In this document: positions 25,901-34,439 of the stretch, piece after piece | Numbering within the stretch: position 1 is the first letter of the stretch | Layout: every line of letters begins with the position of its first letter | Assembly (NCBI RefSeq): GCF_024349785.1 | Contig: NZ_AP018817.1 | Span: 2,263,501 to 2,327,500 of the forward strand | Source: Sphingomonas bisphenolicum | GTDB taxonomy: Bacteria > Pseudomonadota > Alphaproteobacteria > Sphingomonadales > Sphingomonadaceae | Length of the DNA stretch: 64,000 nucleotides | Direction: 5' to 3' | Notes under the pieces: model-generated | What the model was told of the DNA's origin: nothing | Database searches by the model: none | The model's input: only the letters and a program-made list of their open reading frames with translations | Translations under genes and position numbers: made by a program

Positions 25901-26104
25901 GCGTCGCGGCTGATGCTGATCCACGGCGAAGTCCAGCGCAGCAAGGAAAATGTCGTCCACCTGATGGTCGATCGCGTCACCGACGCCAGCCGGGCGCTGG
26001 ACTGGCTGAGCGAGGGGCATGAGAGCGGAAAAGCCGCGAGGCCATTCCCGCATCGCCATCCCCGTGACGTGCGCATATTGCCCAGGTCACGCGATTTCCA
26101 TTGA
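22922..26104 (+). CDS. dnaE2: Error-prone DNA polymerase III alpha subunit DnaE2 (ImuC)
   Basis: A 1060-residue C-family polymerase of DnaE2 length. The N-terminal PHP domain is seen as [20 protein letters not shown] ... [12 protein letters not shown]. The palm carries [20 protein letters not shown] with the catalytic aspartates. The C-terminal OB-fold ([20 protein letters not shown]) precedes a tail ending in [15 protein letters not shown], typical of DnaE2. It is coupled to imuB by ATGA and performs damage-induced mutagenic synthesis. Confidence 0.96.
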   Translation: [1060 protein letters not shown]

Positions 26105-26136
26105 ATGCCTGCGCAGGAACATAACAGCCCAAACAA

Positions 26137-26808
26137 TCAGCGTTTCCGCGCGAACCAGATCACATGACGCGGCCCCTTGCCATTGTCGCGCGCCTTGACC
26201 GCGACCTCATCCACCTCGAACCCTGCATTGCGCAGGCGGCGGGTGAACGGGTCGTCCGATCCCGCCGACCATATCGCCAATATCCCGCCGGGCTTCAGCG
26301 CTGCCTTGGCTACTGCCAGTCCGCCAGCCGAATAGAGCCGGTCGTTGGCCGCCGCGGTCAAGCCGTCAGGCCCATTGTCGACATCCAGCAGGATCGCGTC
26401 ATAGGCCGCCTGGCCCGCCGCGATTACCGGCACGACATCCTCGATCCGCAAGTCGACGCGCGGATCGTCAAGACACCCTGCCATCAATTCCGCCATCGGC
26501 CCGCGCGCCCATTCGATGATCTTGGGGACCAGTTCGGCCACGGTCACACGCGCCGATCCATCCAGCACGCCCAGCGCCGCGCGCAGGGTGAAACCCATGC
26601 CATAGCCGCCGACCAGCAGATGCGGCGCCTTACGCCCCTGCAACCGTTCGATCGTCATCAGCGCCAGTTGCTTTTCCGACCCGCTCATCCGGCTGCTCAT
26701 CAGTTCGTTGCGGTCGAGCACGATCATGTGATCGGCGCCGCGCCGGTAGAGTTTCAGTTCCTGCCCGCCCGGCACCTGCGCCGAATCCAGATATTCCCGC
26801 GGGATCAT
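26137..26808 (-). CDS. Spermidine-synthase-fold / class I methyltransferase-like protein
   Basis: A 223-residue Rossmann-fold protein resembling spermidine synthase. PHLLVGGYGMGFTLRAALG is the nucleotide/SAM loop, then VTVAELVPKIIEWARGP and AYDAILLDVDNGPDGLT. The catalytic Asp of true spermidine synthases sits in a similar D-x-D-N-G region, but the N-terminal beta domain is very short. The start at 26808 is chosen for the AAGGA ribosome binding site 9 nt upstream. The function is unknown; a methyltransferase is equally possible. Confidence 0.8.
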   Translation of the reverse strand: MIPREYLDSAQVPGGQELKLYRRGADHMIVLDRNELMSSRMSGSEKQLALMTIERLQGRKAPHLLVGGYGMGFTLRAALGVLDGSARVTVAELVPKIIEWARGPMAELMAGCLDDPRVDLRIEDVVPVIAAGQAAYDAILLDVDNGPDGLTAAANDRLYSAGGLAVAKAALKPGGILAIWSAGSDDPFTRRLRNAGFEVDEVAVKARDNGKGPRHVIWFARKR

Positions 26809-26955
26809 GATCGCTTTCCTTCTCTCTTGCGGGCAGCCATTCGTCCCATGGCGGCCACGCGCGATGCGCATGGCAGCTTGGCATCCGTCACGCAAATGCT
26901 ACAGGCACCGCGCAGGCATGCTTCATCCTATCCCCGGCAGGCAGTTTCTCTTTTC

Positions 26956-27405
26956 ATGCGTTATTTTCTCGACACCGAATTCAACGGCTTTGGCGGTACG
27001 CTGATCAGCGTCGCGCTGGTTCCCGAACATGGCGACCAGGAATTTTACGTGACACTGCCGCTGCCCGAAGAGATCGAGCCATGGGTGGAAAAGCATGTCA
27101 TCCCCTATCTGCGCCACGTCCCGCCGGGCATCGACCTGGAGTTGAACCGGGTCGAGGCGGCCGATCATGTCGCCGCTTATCTGGAAGGAGACAGCGATCC
27201 GGTCATCATCGCCGACTGGCCAGAGGATCTGTCGCATTTCTGCGCGCTGCTGGTGACCGGGCCGGGCAAGATGGCGGGCGTGGATTTCGGGCTGCGGCTC
27301 GAACTCATCAATGCCGCCGGCTTCAGCGCCGCCGCCAACAGCCGCGTGCCGCACAACGCCCTGCACGATGCGCGGGCGCTGCGCGACTTCTACATGGCCG
27401 ACTGA
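26956..27405 (+). CDS. 3'-5' exoribonuclease (Rv2179c-like DEDD nuclease)
   Basis: A 149-residue single-domain nuclease. The N-terminal YFLDTEFNGFGG supplies the first DEDD pair (Asp, Glu), IIADWPEDLSHF the second Asp, and the final HNALHDARALRDFY the HxxxxxD motif. This matches the small Rv2179c-type exoribonuclease family, in which polyadenylated or short RNAs are degraded. It is divergent from the gene at 26137 and transcribed alone. Confidence 0.85.
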   Translation: MRYFLDTEFNGFGGTLISVALVPEHGDQEFYVTLPLPEEIEPWVEKHVIPYLRHVPPGIDLELNRVEAADHVAAYLEGDSDPVIIADWPEDLSHFCALLVTGPGKMAGVDFGLRLELINAAGFSAAANSRVPHNALHDARALRDFYMAD

Positions 27406-27447
27406 CGCGCCCAAAGCCGATAGCCACGCGCCCTTGCTATGGCGCAG

Positions 27448-29253
27448 CTACTGCCGCACGGGATGAAGGGCGGCGTGACGACCAATGCGCGACCGCTCCA
27501 GCCACCAGAGCAGCGCGCTCGCCGCCAGCCATCCCACCCAGAAGGGCCAGGCCGATCCGGAACTGCCGGTCGCGATCGCCATGGTCGGCGCGTCGCGAGA
27601 GGTGGCGGACAGCATGGCCATCGCCTGCCGGTCGCGCGCGGCGCGCATGGCCGGCAATGCATCGCGCGCCTGAACGTGGAAGGGGCGAATGTCCTCCTTG
27701 ACGCGCAGCCTGTGCCAGCCGGCCTTTGCGGGCCAGAAGCCGCCGCATCCCGCCACCGGCACCAGCTTGGTCCATACGCCATCGGCCGTTTCGACCACCG
27801 CATCGCTGCCAATATCGCACAGCGCCATCCGTTCGTCCGCCCAAGCAATGCCGGGGACGATCTGGCTGGACGGCGCAGGCCGCGCGACCGCCGTCAGCAG
27901 CGCCTGCCACCAGTCGCCATAGAGATCGCGCCGCCCGGTCAGGGTCAGGGCATAGCTATCGATTCCGGTGAACAGGGCGACACGCCCCAATCCGATCGCC
28001 CGCCAGGCCCCCAGCGTCGCGCCGCCCGCATCCTCCAGCAAGGGCACGGCCCCATCGTCGCCAGGCGTCAGGCCCAGGCGACTGACATCGGGCGCGATGT
28101 CTTCAGGCAAGGCCATGTCCACCGGCGCATCGTCGCTGCCGATGCCATGGCGGGTGCGGGCAACGGCTTCTTCGGCCGCTTTGGGCAAGGCCAGCGGCAT
28201 AAGGCCGCCCGGACCACTCAGACCAAAGCCCAGCGCCTGCCATTGCGACCGCGTCGCGCCGTCGATTGCGCCGCCCGCGCGCAGAACCAGCCCCAATCCG
28301 CCGCGCACCGCCGCAATCAACGGGCCACGCATCCCCGCCCAGGCGCGATCGTCCACGATCGCTACGTCGAACCGGCGCAGCCCTGCCGCATCCAGCGCCA
28401 CCGGCGCGTCGCCCAGGGCGATCCCGCCGCCCGCGCTCATCTGCGTCGTCACGTCGAAGCCGGCATCGCTTGCCCAGCGGCGCAGATATTTGACCTCCGG
28501 CCCCGGCGCACCCGCCAGGATCAGCAGCTTGGGACGGGCGCTTTCCGTCACCCAGACCGGCACGTCCGCCTGTTCGATCAGGCGCTTGTCCTTGCGCACG
28601 CGCAGCGTGAAGCTGACCGCGCCCGCCGCCCGCGCCGTGCCGGCGAGCCGGAAATGCCCGTCCCGGTCGGCCGCACCGCTGTCGGTCAGGCGCCCCGCCG
28701 GGTCGATCAACTCGATCGTTGCGTTGTCCAGCCCGGCCAGCGTTCCGCCCACCATGAAGCGACCGCCGGCCGCCACCCCCGGCGGTGGCGCCAGATCGAC
28801 GATGCCGGCCCGCAGCGGTGGCGGGTCGAACCGCACCGACACCTGCCGCGCGGCGTCCACGTCTCGCGGGCCAAGTCCGTCGCCCAGCACATGGATGGCC
28901 GTGACGCCGGGATGACGCCGCAACGCCGTGGCCAGATCGGGCGCCGCTTCGCCGCCGCCGATCGCGGGCGCTTCCGGCAGCAGGATCAGCGGTGCGCCAT
29001 CGGCCGCAACGGCAAGGCGCGATGTGCCGGCTGTCGCAATCCGCAGGCTGGTCGCGCCGCCATTCATCATCGGCGGGAAGAGGGCGCAGTAGAGCAGAAC
29101 CGACACCACCGGCTGGAGCAGCATCAGCAATGCCAGCCGGACGGACGCAGCCTGGCCCGTCGCCGCCGCACGGCTATGCCATAGGCACAGTCGCACCCAG
29201 GCGAGGAGCGTGGCAAGCCCCAGGATCAGCGCAACCGCCCACTCAACCGTCAT
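27448..29253 (-). CDS. Membrane protein with periplasmic GATase1-like domain, end of MoxR operon
   Basis: A 601-residue protein with two N-terminal membrane segments (VEWAVALILGLATLLAW; LALLMLLQPVVSVLLYCALF) and one near the C-terminus (WPFWVGWLAASALLWWLE). The large periplasmic part has Ig-like strands and a class I glutamine-amidotransferase-like fold (PKLLILAGAPGPEVKYLRRW ... VAIVDDRAWAG) without a visible catalytic cysteine. Such proteins sit at the end of BatA/DUF58/MoxR clusters. It is coupled by ATGA to the DUF4175-like gene. The function is unknown; envelope integrity or stress is the usual suggestion. Confidence 0.8.
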   Translation of the reverse strand: MTVEWAVALILGLATLLAWVRLCLWHSRAAATGQAASVRLALLMLLQPVVSVLLYCALFPPMMNGGATSLRIATAGTSRLAVAADGAPLILLPEAPAIGGGEAAPDLATALRRHPGVTAIHVLGDGLGPRDVDAARQVSVRFDPPPLRAGIVDLAPPPGVAAGGRFMVGGTLAGLDNATIELIDPAGRLTDSGAADRDGHFRLAGTARAAGAVSFTLRVRKDKRLIEQADVPVWVTESARPKLLILAGAPGPEVKYLRRWASDAGFDVTTQMSAGGGIALGDAPVALDAAGLRRFDVAIVDDRAWAGMRGPLIAAVRGGLGLVLRAGGAIDGATRSQWQALGFGLSGPGGLMPLALPKAAEEAVARTRHGIGSDDAPVDMALPEDIAPDVSRLGLTPGDDGAVPLLEDAGGATLGAWRAIGLGRVALFTGIDSYALTLTGRRDLYGDWWQALLTAVARPAPSSQIVPGIAWADERMALCDIGSDAVVETADGVWTKLVPVAGCGGFWPAKAGWHRLRVKEDIRPFHVQARDALPAMRAARDRQAMAMLSATSRDAPTMAIATGSSGSAWPFWVGWLAASALLWWLERSRIGRHAALHPVRQ

Positions 29254-31358
29254 GGCGCCGCTCCGATCGCGCCCAGATAGCGTGCACCGGCCGCATCGAC
29301 CGGACGACGCCGGGCCGGACGCGCCAGCGGCCGCTCCATCGCCGTCCAGAGCTGCGCGCGCAAACGGGCGCGGCAGGCCGTGCAGGCGGGATCGCTGCGC
29401 ACCGCGTCGATCGCCCCCGTCAGCGCCAGCGCATCGGGCAGTCGCCCGGCATTGGTGCGCGTCCACGCCTCCAAGGCGCCCAGCGCGATCGGCCCGCGGA
29501 TCGCATCCGGCCCGTCGCCCAGCGCTCGCCATGCGGCAGCGGCGGGGCCGTCGCGTCCTTCTACAGGGGCGATGCCCAATGTGCGGTTCGCCAGCCCCTC
29601 GCGCTTGCCGGTCATGCGTCGGGTCGCGTCGATCGGCGGCAATTCCGGGCCGACCCGCGACAGGAAGATGCGGGTCGCCTGCTGCACCTCCTTGATGAAA
29701 CGCAGCGCCTTATAGGCGAAGGGCAGGGCCAGGTCTGGCCGCCCCTGCTTCAACTCCCGTTCGGATTGCCACATTTCGTTGACGGCCTGTTTCAGGATCG
29801 CGCGGGTTTCGGGATCGAGACTGGAGGCGGGGCTATCCTCATGGGGATGGCCGAAATCGCCCAGCACATCCTCCGGCGCGCCGAAGCCGGCACTGGGCTG
29901 TTTCGGCGGTCCGCCATGGTCGTGGCCGTCGCCTTCGCTATGTCCGTCCGCGGTCGGCGATTCCGGCTCGCCTTCCTCCTCGCCACCCAGAAACTGGCTG
30001 TAGCGGCCACGCAATATCTGCTGGTCGCCGCCGATCGACGCCGATCGCGTCACAAAACGGTCGGACGCCAGCGCGCGCTTCTGTTTGATGAGCGCTTCTG
30101 CATCGATGATGATCTGCCGCTGGCTGCGGAAATAAGCGGGCAGGGTGGTGTTCACCATCCCCTCCATCCCGCTGCTTTCGGGCTGTTTTGCCGATGGCCA
30201 GCGCAGGATCAGGCTGGGACCGCGCATCTCCTGCGGAGCGGGGGAGCGATTGTCGCGCACGATCAACTGCACGACCATGTCGCCGCCAGCGACGAAACCG
30301 AAGCTGGCAAAGTCGAGCCGCGGCGCAAAGCGTCGGTCGCGGGCCGGGCCGCTCCCCGCTACGGCGATTTCCCGTTCGCTGAAGGTCACATTCTCGCCCT
30401 CGCCGATGGCCAGCGTCACGCGTAGCCGGGCGGTCGCGGCGACGCCATAATCGTCGGTCGCGGCAAAGATTGGGGTCCAACTGCGCTGGCCCGGCGTGAT
30501 CATGGACAGGCTGGCGGTCGGCGACAGCGCCTTCACCTGCGGCGGCGAGTCGGCGATGGCGTCGATCCGGTGCAGCGGCGGGGGCGGGCCGCGCGCGTCG
30601 GCGGGATCGATGCGATAGAGAAAGGACGCATCGAGCGTCCGGCTGGCGATCCATGTCTCGCCGTCGCGGCGCAGGCCCGGCGGTTGGCCTGCAAGCATCG
30701 CCAGACGGGGGGCGCTCGCCTGCGGATCGAACCGCAGCGTCCATTCCAGCCGCGCGCCCTGCGGCGCGCGCGCATCGAGCGAGGCGGAATCGCGCACCGG
30801 CATGCCGGTATAAGCGGGCGGGATGATGCGCAGATTTTGCGCGATCAGGCGCGGGATGCCGGGCCGGGCGGGCAGGCCTTCCAGCGCGGGTGCCAGGGTC
30901 GGCGGCCCTTCGCCGGGACGCGGCCACAGCAGGGCGACGACGACCACCGCTACGGCCACAAGACTGAACGCCAGCAGCGACCGGCGCGACCAGTCGGGCC
31001 TCAGATCCTTTGGCGTGCCATGATCGATCCGCGCCGCGATGCGATCGCGCTGAAGCACCTGCAACGGCGCAAGCGGGGCATGTTGGGCGAACAGCAGCGC
31101 GCTGCTGTCCTCCAGTTCCGGGCGATTATTGTCGAGGCTGCGGACCAGCCAGGCGCGATCGAAGCGAGCGGCGCGCCGACGCGCGATGAAAAATGCAATG
31201 GCGCTGCCGATCGCGACCAGCAACAGGGCGAAGGCCGGTCCCCCCAAGCGCCAGCCGACGGTGCCGGCAGCGACCAGTAACGGCAACGCCAACGCCCACG
31301 TATCGGTCAATGCCCGCCAGCGTGCGGGCGCGATCCAGCGCGCGAGCAGCGCCGTCAT
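29250..31358 (-). CDS. DUF4175-like large membrane protein
   Basis: A 702-residue protein. Three hydrophobic segments lie near the N-terminus (WALALPLLVAAGTVGWRLGG; ALLLVAIGSAIAFFIA; LLAFSLVAVAVVVVALLW). A long periplasmic region carries Pro-rich beta domains, an acidic/His linker around residues 470-500 (EEEGEPESPTADGHSEGD) and a helical C-terminal third. This layout matches the DUF4175 family found beside MoxR/DUF58/BatA genes. Its stop and start overlap both neighbours by 4 nt, so it is translated as part of the operon. Biochemical role not known. Confidence 0.75.
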   Translation of the reverse strand: MTALLARWIAPARWRALTDTWALALPLLVAAGTVGWRLGGPAFALLLVAIGSAIAFFIARRRAARFDRAWLVRSLDNNRPELEDSSALLFAQHAPLAPLQVLQRDRIAARIDHGTPKDLRPDWSRRSLLAFSLVAVAVVVVALLWPRPGEGPPTLAPALEGLPARPGIPRLIAQNLRIIPPAYTGMPVRDSASLDARAPQGARLEWTLRFDPQASAPRLAMLAGQPPGLRRDGETWIASRTLDASFLYRIDPADARGPPPPLHRIDAIADSPPQVKALSPTASLSMITPGQRSWTPIFAATDDYGVAATARLRVTLAIGEGENVTFSEREIAVAGSGPARDRRFAPRLDFASFGFVAGGDMVVQLIVRDNRSPAPQEMRGPSLILRWPSAKQPESSGMEGMVNTTLPAYFRSQRQIIIDAEALIKQKRALASDRFVTRSASIGGDQQILRGRYSQFLGGEEEGEPESPTADGHSEGDGHDHGGPPKQPSAGFGAPEDVLGDFGHPHEDSPASSLDPETRAILKQAVNEMWQSERELKQGRPDLALPFAYKALRFIKEVQQATRIFLSRVGPELPPIDATRRMTGKREGLANRTLGIAPVEGRDGPAAAAWRALGDGPDAIRGPIALGALEAWTRTNAGRLPDALALTGAIDAVRSDPACTACRARLRAQLWTAMERPLARPARRRPVDAAGARYLGAIGAAP

Positions 31359-32500
31359 GGCGCGACGCCCCTGCTGCGGCGCGTCGCCATCCAGCGCTCG
31401 ACCAGCAGCCCCAGCGCGATCAGCAGGGCCAACCAGGGCCGCAAGGATTGCGGCGGCTGGTCATAGCTGCGCCCGCCCGTCAACGGTGCATAATCGGCGG
31501 CGGCGACGCGCGCAGGTGGCGTCAAGGGGGCTAACAGCGCGCGCAATTGAACGGGGAAATCCGCGCCCGCCAATATGGGCATCTGCGCCGGCGTCAGCGC
31601 GCGCGTGAAATGCAGCAGGCGTCCCTTGCCGATCGGCAGCGCCTCCGCCATCGGGACGCCCAGTTCGTCGCGCCAGACCGGCAGGGCAGGGCGGCCGCCC
31701 GGCAAGCGTGCATCGCTCGCCGCCAGCACCGTGCCGCCATCCTCCACCCGGCGCAGGACGCCGTCCGGCAAGGTGCCGCCTGCCAGCCAGACCAATATCC
31801 GTCGCCGGTCGGGCAGCGGGGCATCGATCGACGCCGTGTCGATATCCGCCTCACGTCCCGCCGGTTGCCATGCCAGCGCGGCGGCGCGGATGTAGCGCAG
31901 CGCGCCGCGATGATCGGCATCGACGCGAACGGACAGGCCCGGCGGCGGTGCCAGCTTGACGTCGGCATCCGCCATGTTCCCACTCGTGATCCGCCATGTC
32001 ACCTTGCGCGAAAGGCGCAGCCGATCGGCGTCCGCGCCGTCGATGATTGAGGGCGTGACGATAGTCAGTGGCGTTCCGGCCGGCAATTCCGCGTCGATCT
32101 GCCGGATCAGGCTGGCGATCGGCAGCGGCCCGGCCGGCCGGGGCGCGTCGATCTCCGGGAAGCCCGGCGCGATCCAGCGGAGGCGGCTATCCCCGAACGC
32201 CGCGGCGTCAAATTGCGCGCCCGGCACCACGGCGACATAGGGGCTGCGATCGGCCGCGCCGAACAGGATCGGCTGCGCCAGCCACAATGCCGCCAGCGCC
32301 AGCAACGCCATCCTTGCCAGCAACAAGGGCCATTCGTCGAAGCGCAGCCGGGAGCGCGGCTTCGGCTTCTGCCGCAGCCAGCGCAACGCGGCGAAATCGG
32401 TCGGCCGTTGCTCGCTCTTGCGCGCGATATGGATGACCAGCGGCACGACCAGCGCCAAAAGTGCAGCCAGCGCCGCCGGGAAGAGCAGTCCCATGCTCAT
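31355..32500 (-). CDS. BatA-like (aerotolerance N-terminal domain) membrane protein
   Basis: A 381-residue protein. The N-terminus is the BatA/aerotolerance domain: LLFPAALAALLALVVPLVIH, then LRWLRQKPKPRSRLRFDEW and a second segment LLLARMALLALAALWLAQPI. A VWA-like periplasmic domain follows without a clear MIDAS, and a final membrane helix (PWLALLIALGLLVERWM). BatA-type proteins associate with DUF58 and MoxR proteins. It overlaps the DUF58 gene and the DUF4175-like gene by 4 nt each. Confidence 0.85.
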   Translation of the reverse strand: MSMGLLFPAALAALLALVVPLVIHIARKSEQRPTDFAALRWLRQKPKPRSRLRFDEWPLLLARMALLALAALWLAQPILFGAADRSPYVAVVPGAQFDAAAFGDSRLRWIAPGFPEIDAPRPAGPLPIASLIRQIDAELPAGTPLTIVTPSIIDGADADRLRLSRKVTWRITSGNMADADVKLAPPPGLSVRVDADHRGALRYIRAAALAWQPAGREADIDTASIDAPLPDRRRILVWLAGGTLPDGVLRRVEDGGTVLAASDARLPGGRPALPVWRDELGVPMAEALPIGKGRLLHFTRALTPAQMPILAGADFPVQLRALLAPLTPPARVAAADYAPLTGGRSYDQPPQSLRPWLALLIALGLLVERWMATRRSRGVAP

Positions 32501-33390
32501 GCATAGTCCGCCGCGCCATGGGCGGAAAAGAGGCGGCGCAGCGGCAGGTCGATCGGTTCGTCCAGCACATGCGCGACATGGCGGATGCCCGCACCGTCCA
32601 GCCGGGCGTGCAGCGCGGCGCGGGCTTCCCCGAAGCGGGCGATGAATCCGGCCCGCAATGCCGCGCCGTCCCCCAGATATTCCTCGCCCGTTTCGGGATC
32701 GCGAAAGCGATAGCCGCCGTCGAAGGGGAAATCCCGTTCGGCGACGGTCAGCATCTCGATCACCAGCGTTTCGCGCCCGGCCGCCGCCAGTTTCTCCGCC
32801 AGCGCCACCGCGCCGTCATCGAAACAGTCGCTCAGCAGGATGACCAGGTCATGCGCGCCGATCCGCTCCCACACCGGCCCCAGTTGCGCCTCCGCCGCAA
32901 AGCCGCGCGCGGGATGGACGGTCAGCAGGTCGAGCAGCAGCCGGTCGCGCTGGCGCGCGCCGGTCGCGGGCGGCAGCAATGCCAGCCCCTCGTCACCCAG
33001 CGCCATGAAGCCGAAGCGGTCGCCCTGTGCCATCGCCAGTTCGGCGATGGCGGCGGTGATGCTTTTGGCCGCGTCGAGACGGCAATAGTCAGGACGCACG
33101 GCGTCGGCCTGCCCCATGGAGGCGCTGGCGTCGATCATTATCCACACCGCGACCGGGCTTACGCGCTCGGCTTCGCGCACGAAGAATTTGTCCGACCGGG
33201 CGTAGAGTTTCCAGTCGATCTGTCGCAGTTCGTCGCCCGGTTCATAGGCGCGATATTGGGCGAACTCCAGCCCCGCGCCCCGGCTATGGCTCCGGTGCTG
33301 GCCCAGCCCATGCGATCCCACCGCCCGACGCGTGACGAGCCGCAGGCCGCGAAGGCGGCTGCGCACGTCAGGGGGGATCAGGTCGACCAT
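32497..33390 (-). CDS. DUF58 domain protein (VWA-type), MoxR partner
   Basis: A 297-residue cytoplasmic protein. The DUF58 hallmark YEPGDELRQIDWKLYARSDK is present. It is followed by a VWA-like domain with a MIDAS-type DASASMG, conserved Thr/Asp region and LVILLSDCFDDG. DUF58 proteins are the usual substrates or adaptors of MoxR AAA+ ATPases. The gene lies 13 bp after moxR and overlaps the BatA-like gene by 4 nt. Confidence 0.92.
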   Translation of the reverse strand: MVDLIPPDVRSRLRGLRLVTRRAVGSHGLGQHRSHSRGAGLEFAQYRAYEPGDELRQIDWKLYARSDKFFVREAERVSPVAVWIMIDASASMGQADAVRPDYCRLDAAKSITAAIAELAMAQGDRFGFMALGDEGLALLPPATGARQRDRLLLDLLTVHPARGFAAEAQLGPVWERIGAHDLVILLSDCFDDGAVALAEKLAAAGRETLVIEMLTVAERDFPFDGGYRFRDPETGEEYLGDGAALRAGFIARFGEARAALHARLDGAGIRHVAHVLDEPIDLPLRRLFSAHGAADYA

Positions 33391-33403
33391 CGCCGGGCCG
33401 GGT

Positions 33404-34393
33404 TCAGGCGAGCGGCACGGCGCGGATCAGGGCGGCGACCACGTCGTCGGCGCTGTGCCCCTCCGCTTCGGCGGCGAAGGACAGCAGCAGGCGATGGCGC
33501 ATCACCGGCGCGGCGAGCGCGGCGATATCCTCGCGCGTTGCGGCCAGACGACCATGCAGCAGCGCGCGCGCCTTGGCGCACAGGATCAGCGACTGGCCGG
33601 CGCGCGGCCCTGCGCCCCATTTCACATATTTGCGGATATCTTCCGGTGCGCCGTCGCCGGGGCGGCTCGCCCGTACGATCCGCGTCACCCAATGGAGCAA
33701 CTCGTCGCTGAAATGCACGTCGCGCACCAGCCGCTGGAGCGCCAGCACATCCTCGCCCTCCATGACCATGGGGACCATGCCAGCCGTCGCCCCGGTGGTC
33801 TGGGCCAGGATCGCGCGTTCTTCCTCTTCGGTCGGATAATCGACGCGGACATGGAGGAGGAAGCGGTCGAGTTGCGCTTCGGGCAGGGGGTAGGTGCCGG
33901 CCTGCTCCAGCGGGTTCTGCGTCGCCAGCACGAAGAAAGGCTTGGGAAGTTGATGCGTCACGCCGCCATAGCTGACTGTCTTTTCCTGCATCGCCTCCAG
34001 CAGCGCCGCCTGCGTCTTGGGCGGGGTCCGGTTGAGTTCGTCGGCCAGCAGCAGGTTGGTGAAGACCGGCCCTTGTTGAAAGCGGAAGCTGCGATGGCCG
34101 GTGCCATGATCCTCCTCCAGCAATTCGGTGCCCAATATGTCGCTGGGCATCAGGTCGGGGGTGAACTGGACGCGGCGGAAATCTAGCTTCAACGCCTCGC
34201 CCAGCGACCGGACGAGCAGCGTCTTGCCCAGCCCCGGTACGCCTTCCAGCAGGCAATGGCCGCCCGCCAGCAGGCCGATCAGCAATTGCTCCACCACATC
34301 GGCCTGACCGACGATCGCCTGCCCGATCGCCGCGCGCAATTGGGTCAATCGCGCAAGACGGGCCTGGATTTCGGCTTCGGTAATTTCGGTCAT
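33404..34393 (-). CDS. MoxR-family AAA+ ATPase
   Basis: A 329-residue MoxR ATPase. Walker A is EGVPGLGKTLL, Walker B NLLLADELNRTPPKTQAALL with the sensor region FFVLATQNPLEQAGTYPLPE, and the C-terminal lid contains RASRPGD ... KYVKWGAGPRAGQSL. The start at 34393 follows an AGGGACA ribosome binding site. The longer frame upstream overlaps the DUF4159 stop and lacks one. MoxR proteins act as chaperones that activate VWA-domain partners, here the DUF58 and BatA-like proteins. Confidence 0.95.
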   Translation of the reverse strand: MTEITEAEIQARLARLTQLRAAIGQAIVGQADVVEQLLIGLLAGGHCLLEGVPGLGKTLLVRSLGEALKLDFRRVQFTPDLMPSDILGTELLEEDHGTGHRSFRFQQGPVFTNLLLADELNRTPPKTQAALLEAMQEKTVSYGGVTHQLPKPFFVLATQNPLEQAGTYPLPEAQLDRFLLHVRVDYPTEEEERAILAQTTGATAGMVPMVMEGEDVLALQRLVRDVHFSDELLHWVTRIVRASRPGDGAPEDIRKYVKWGAGPRAGQSLILCAKARALLHGRLAATREDIAALAAPVMRHRLLLSFAAEAEGHSADDVVAALIRAVPLA

Positions 34394-34439
34394 GTCATGT
34401 CCCTTGATGGACGAATGGCGGGAACGGGGAAGGGGGCTG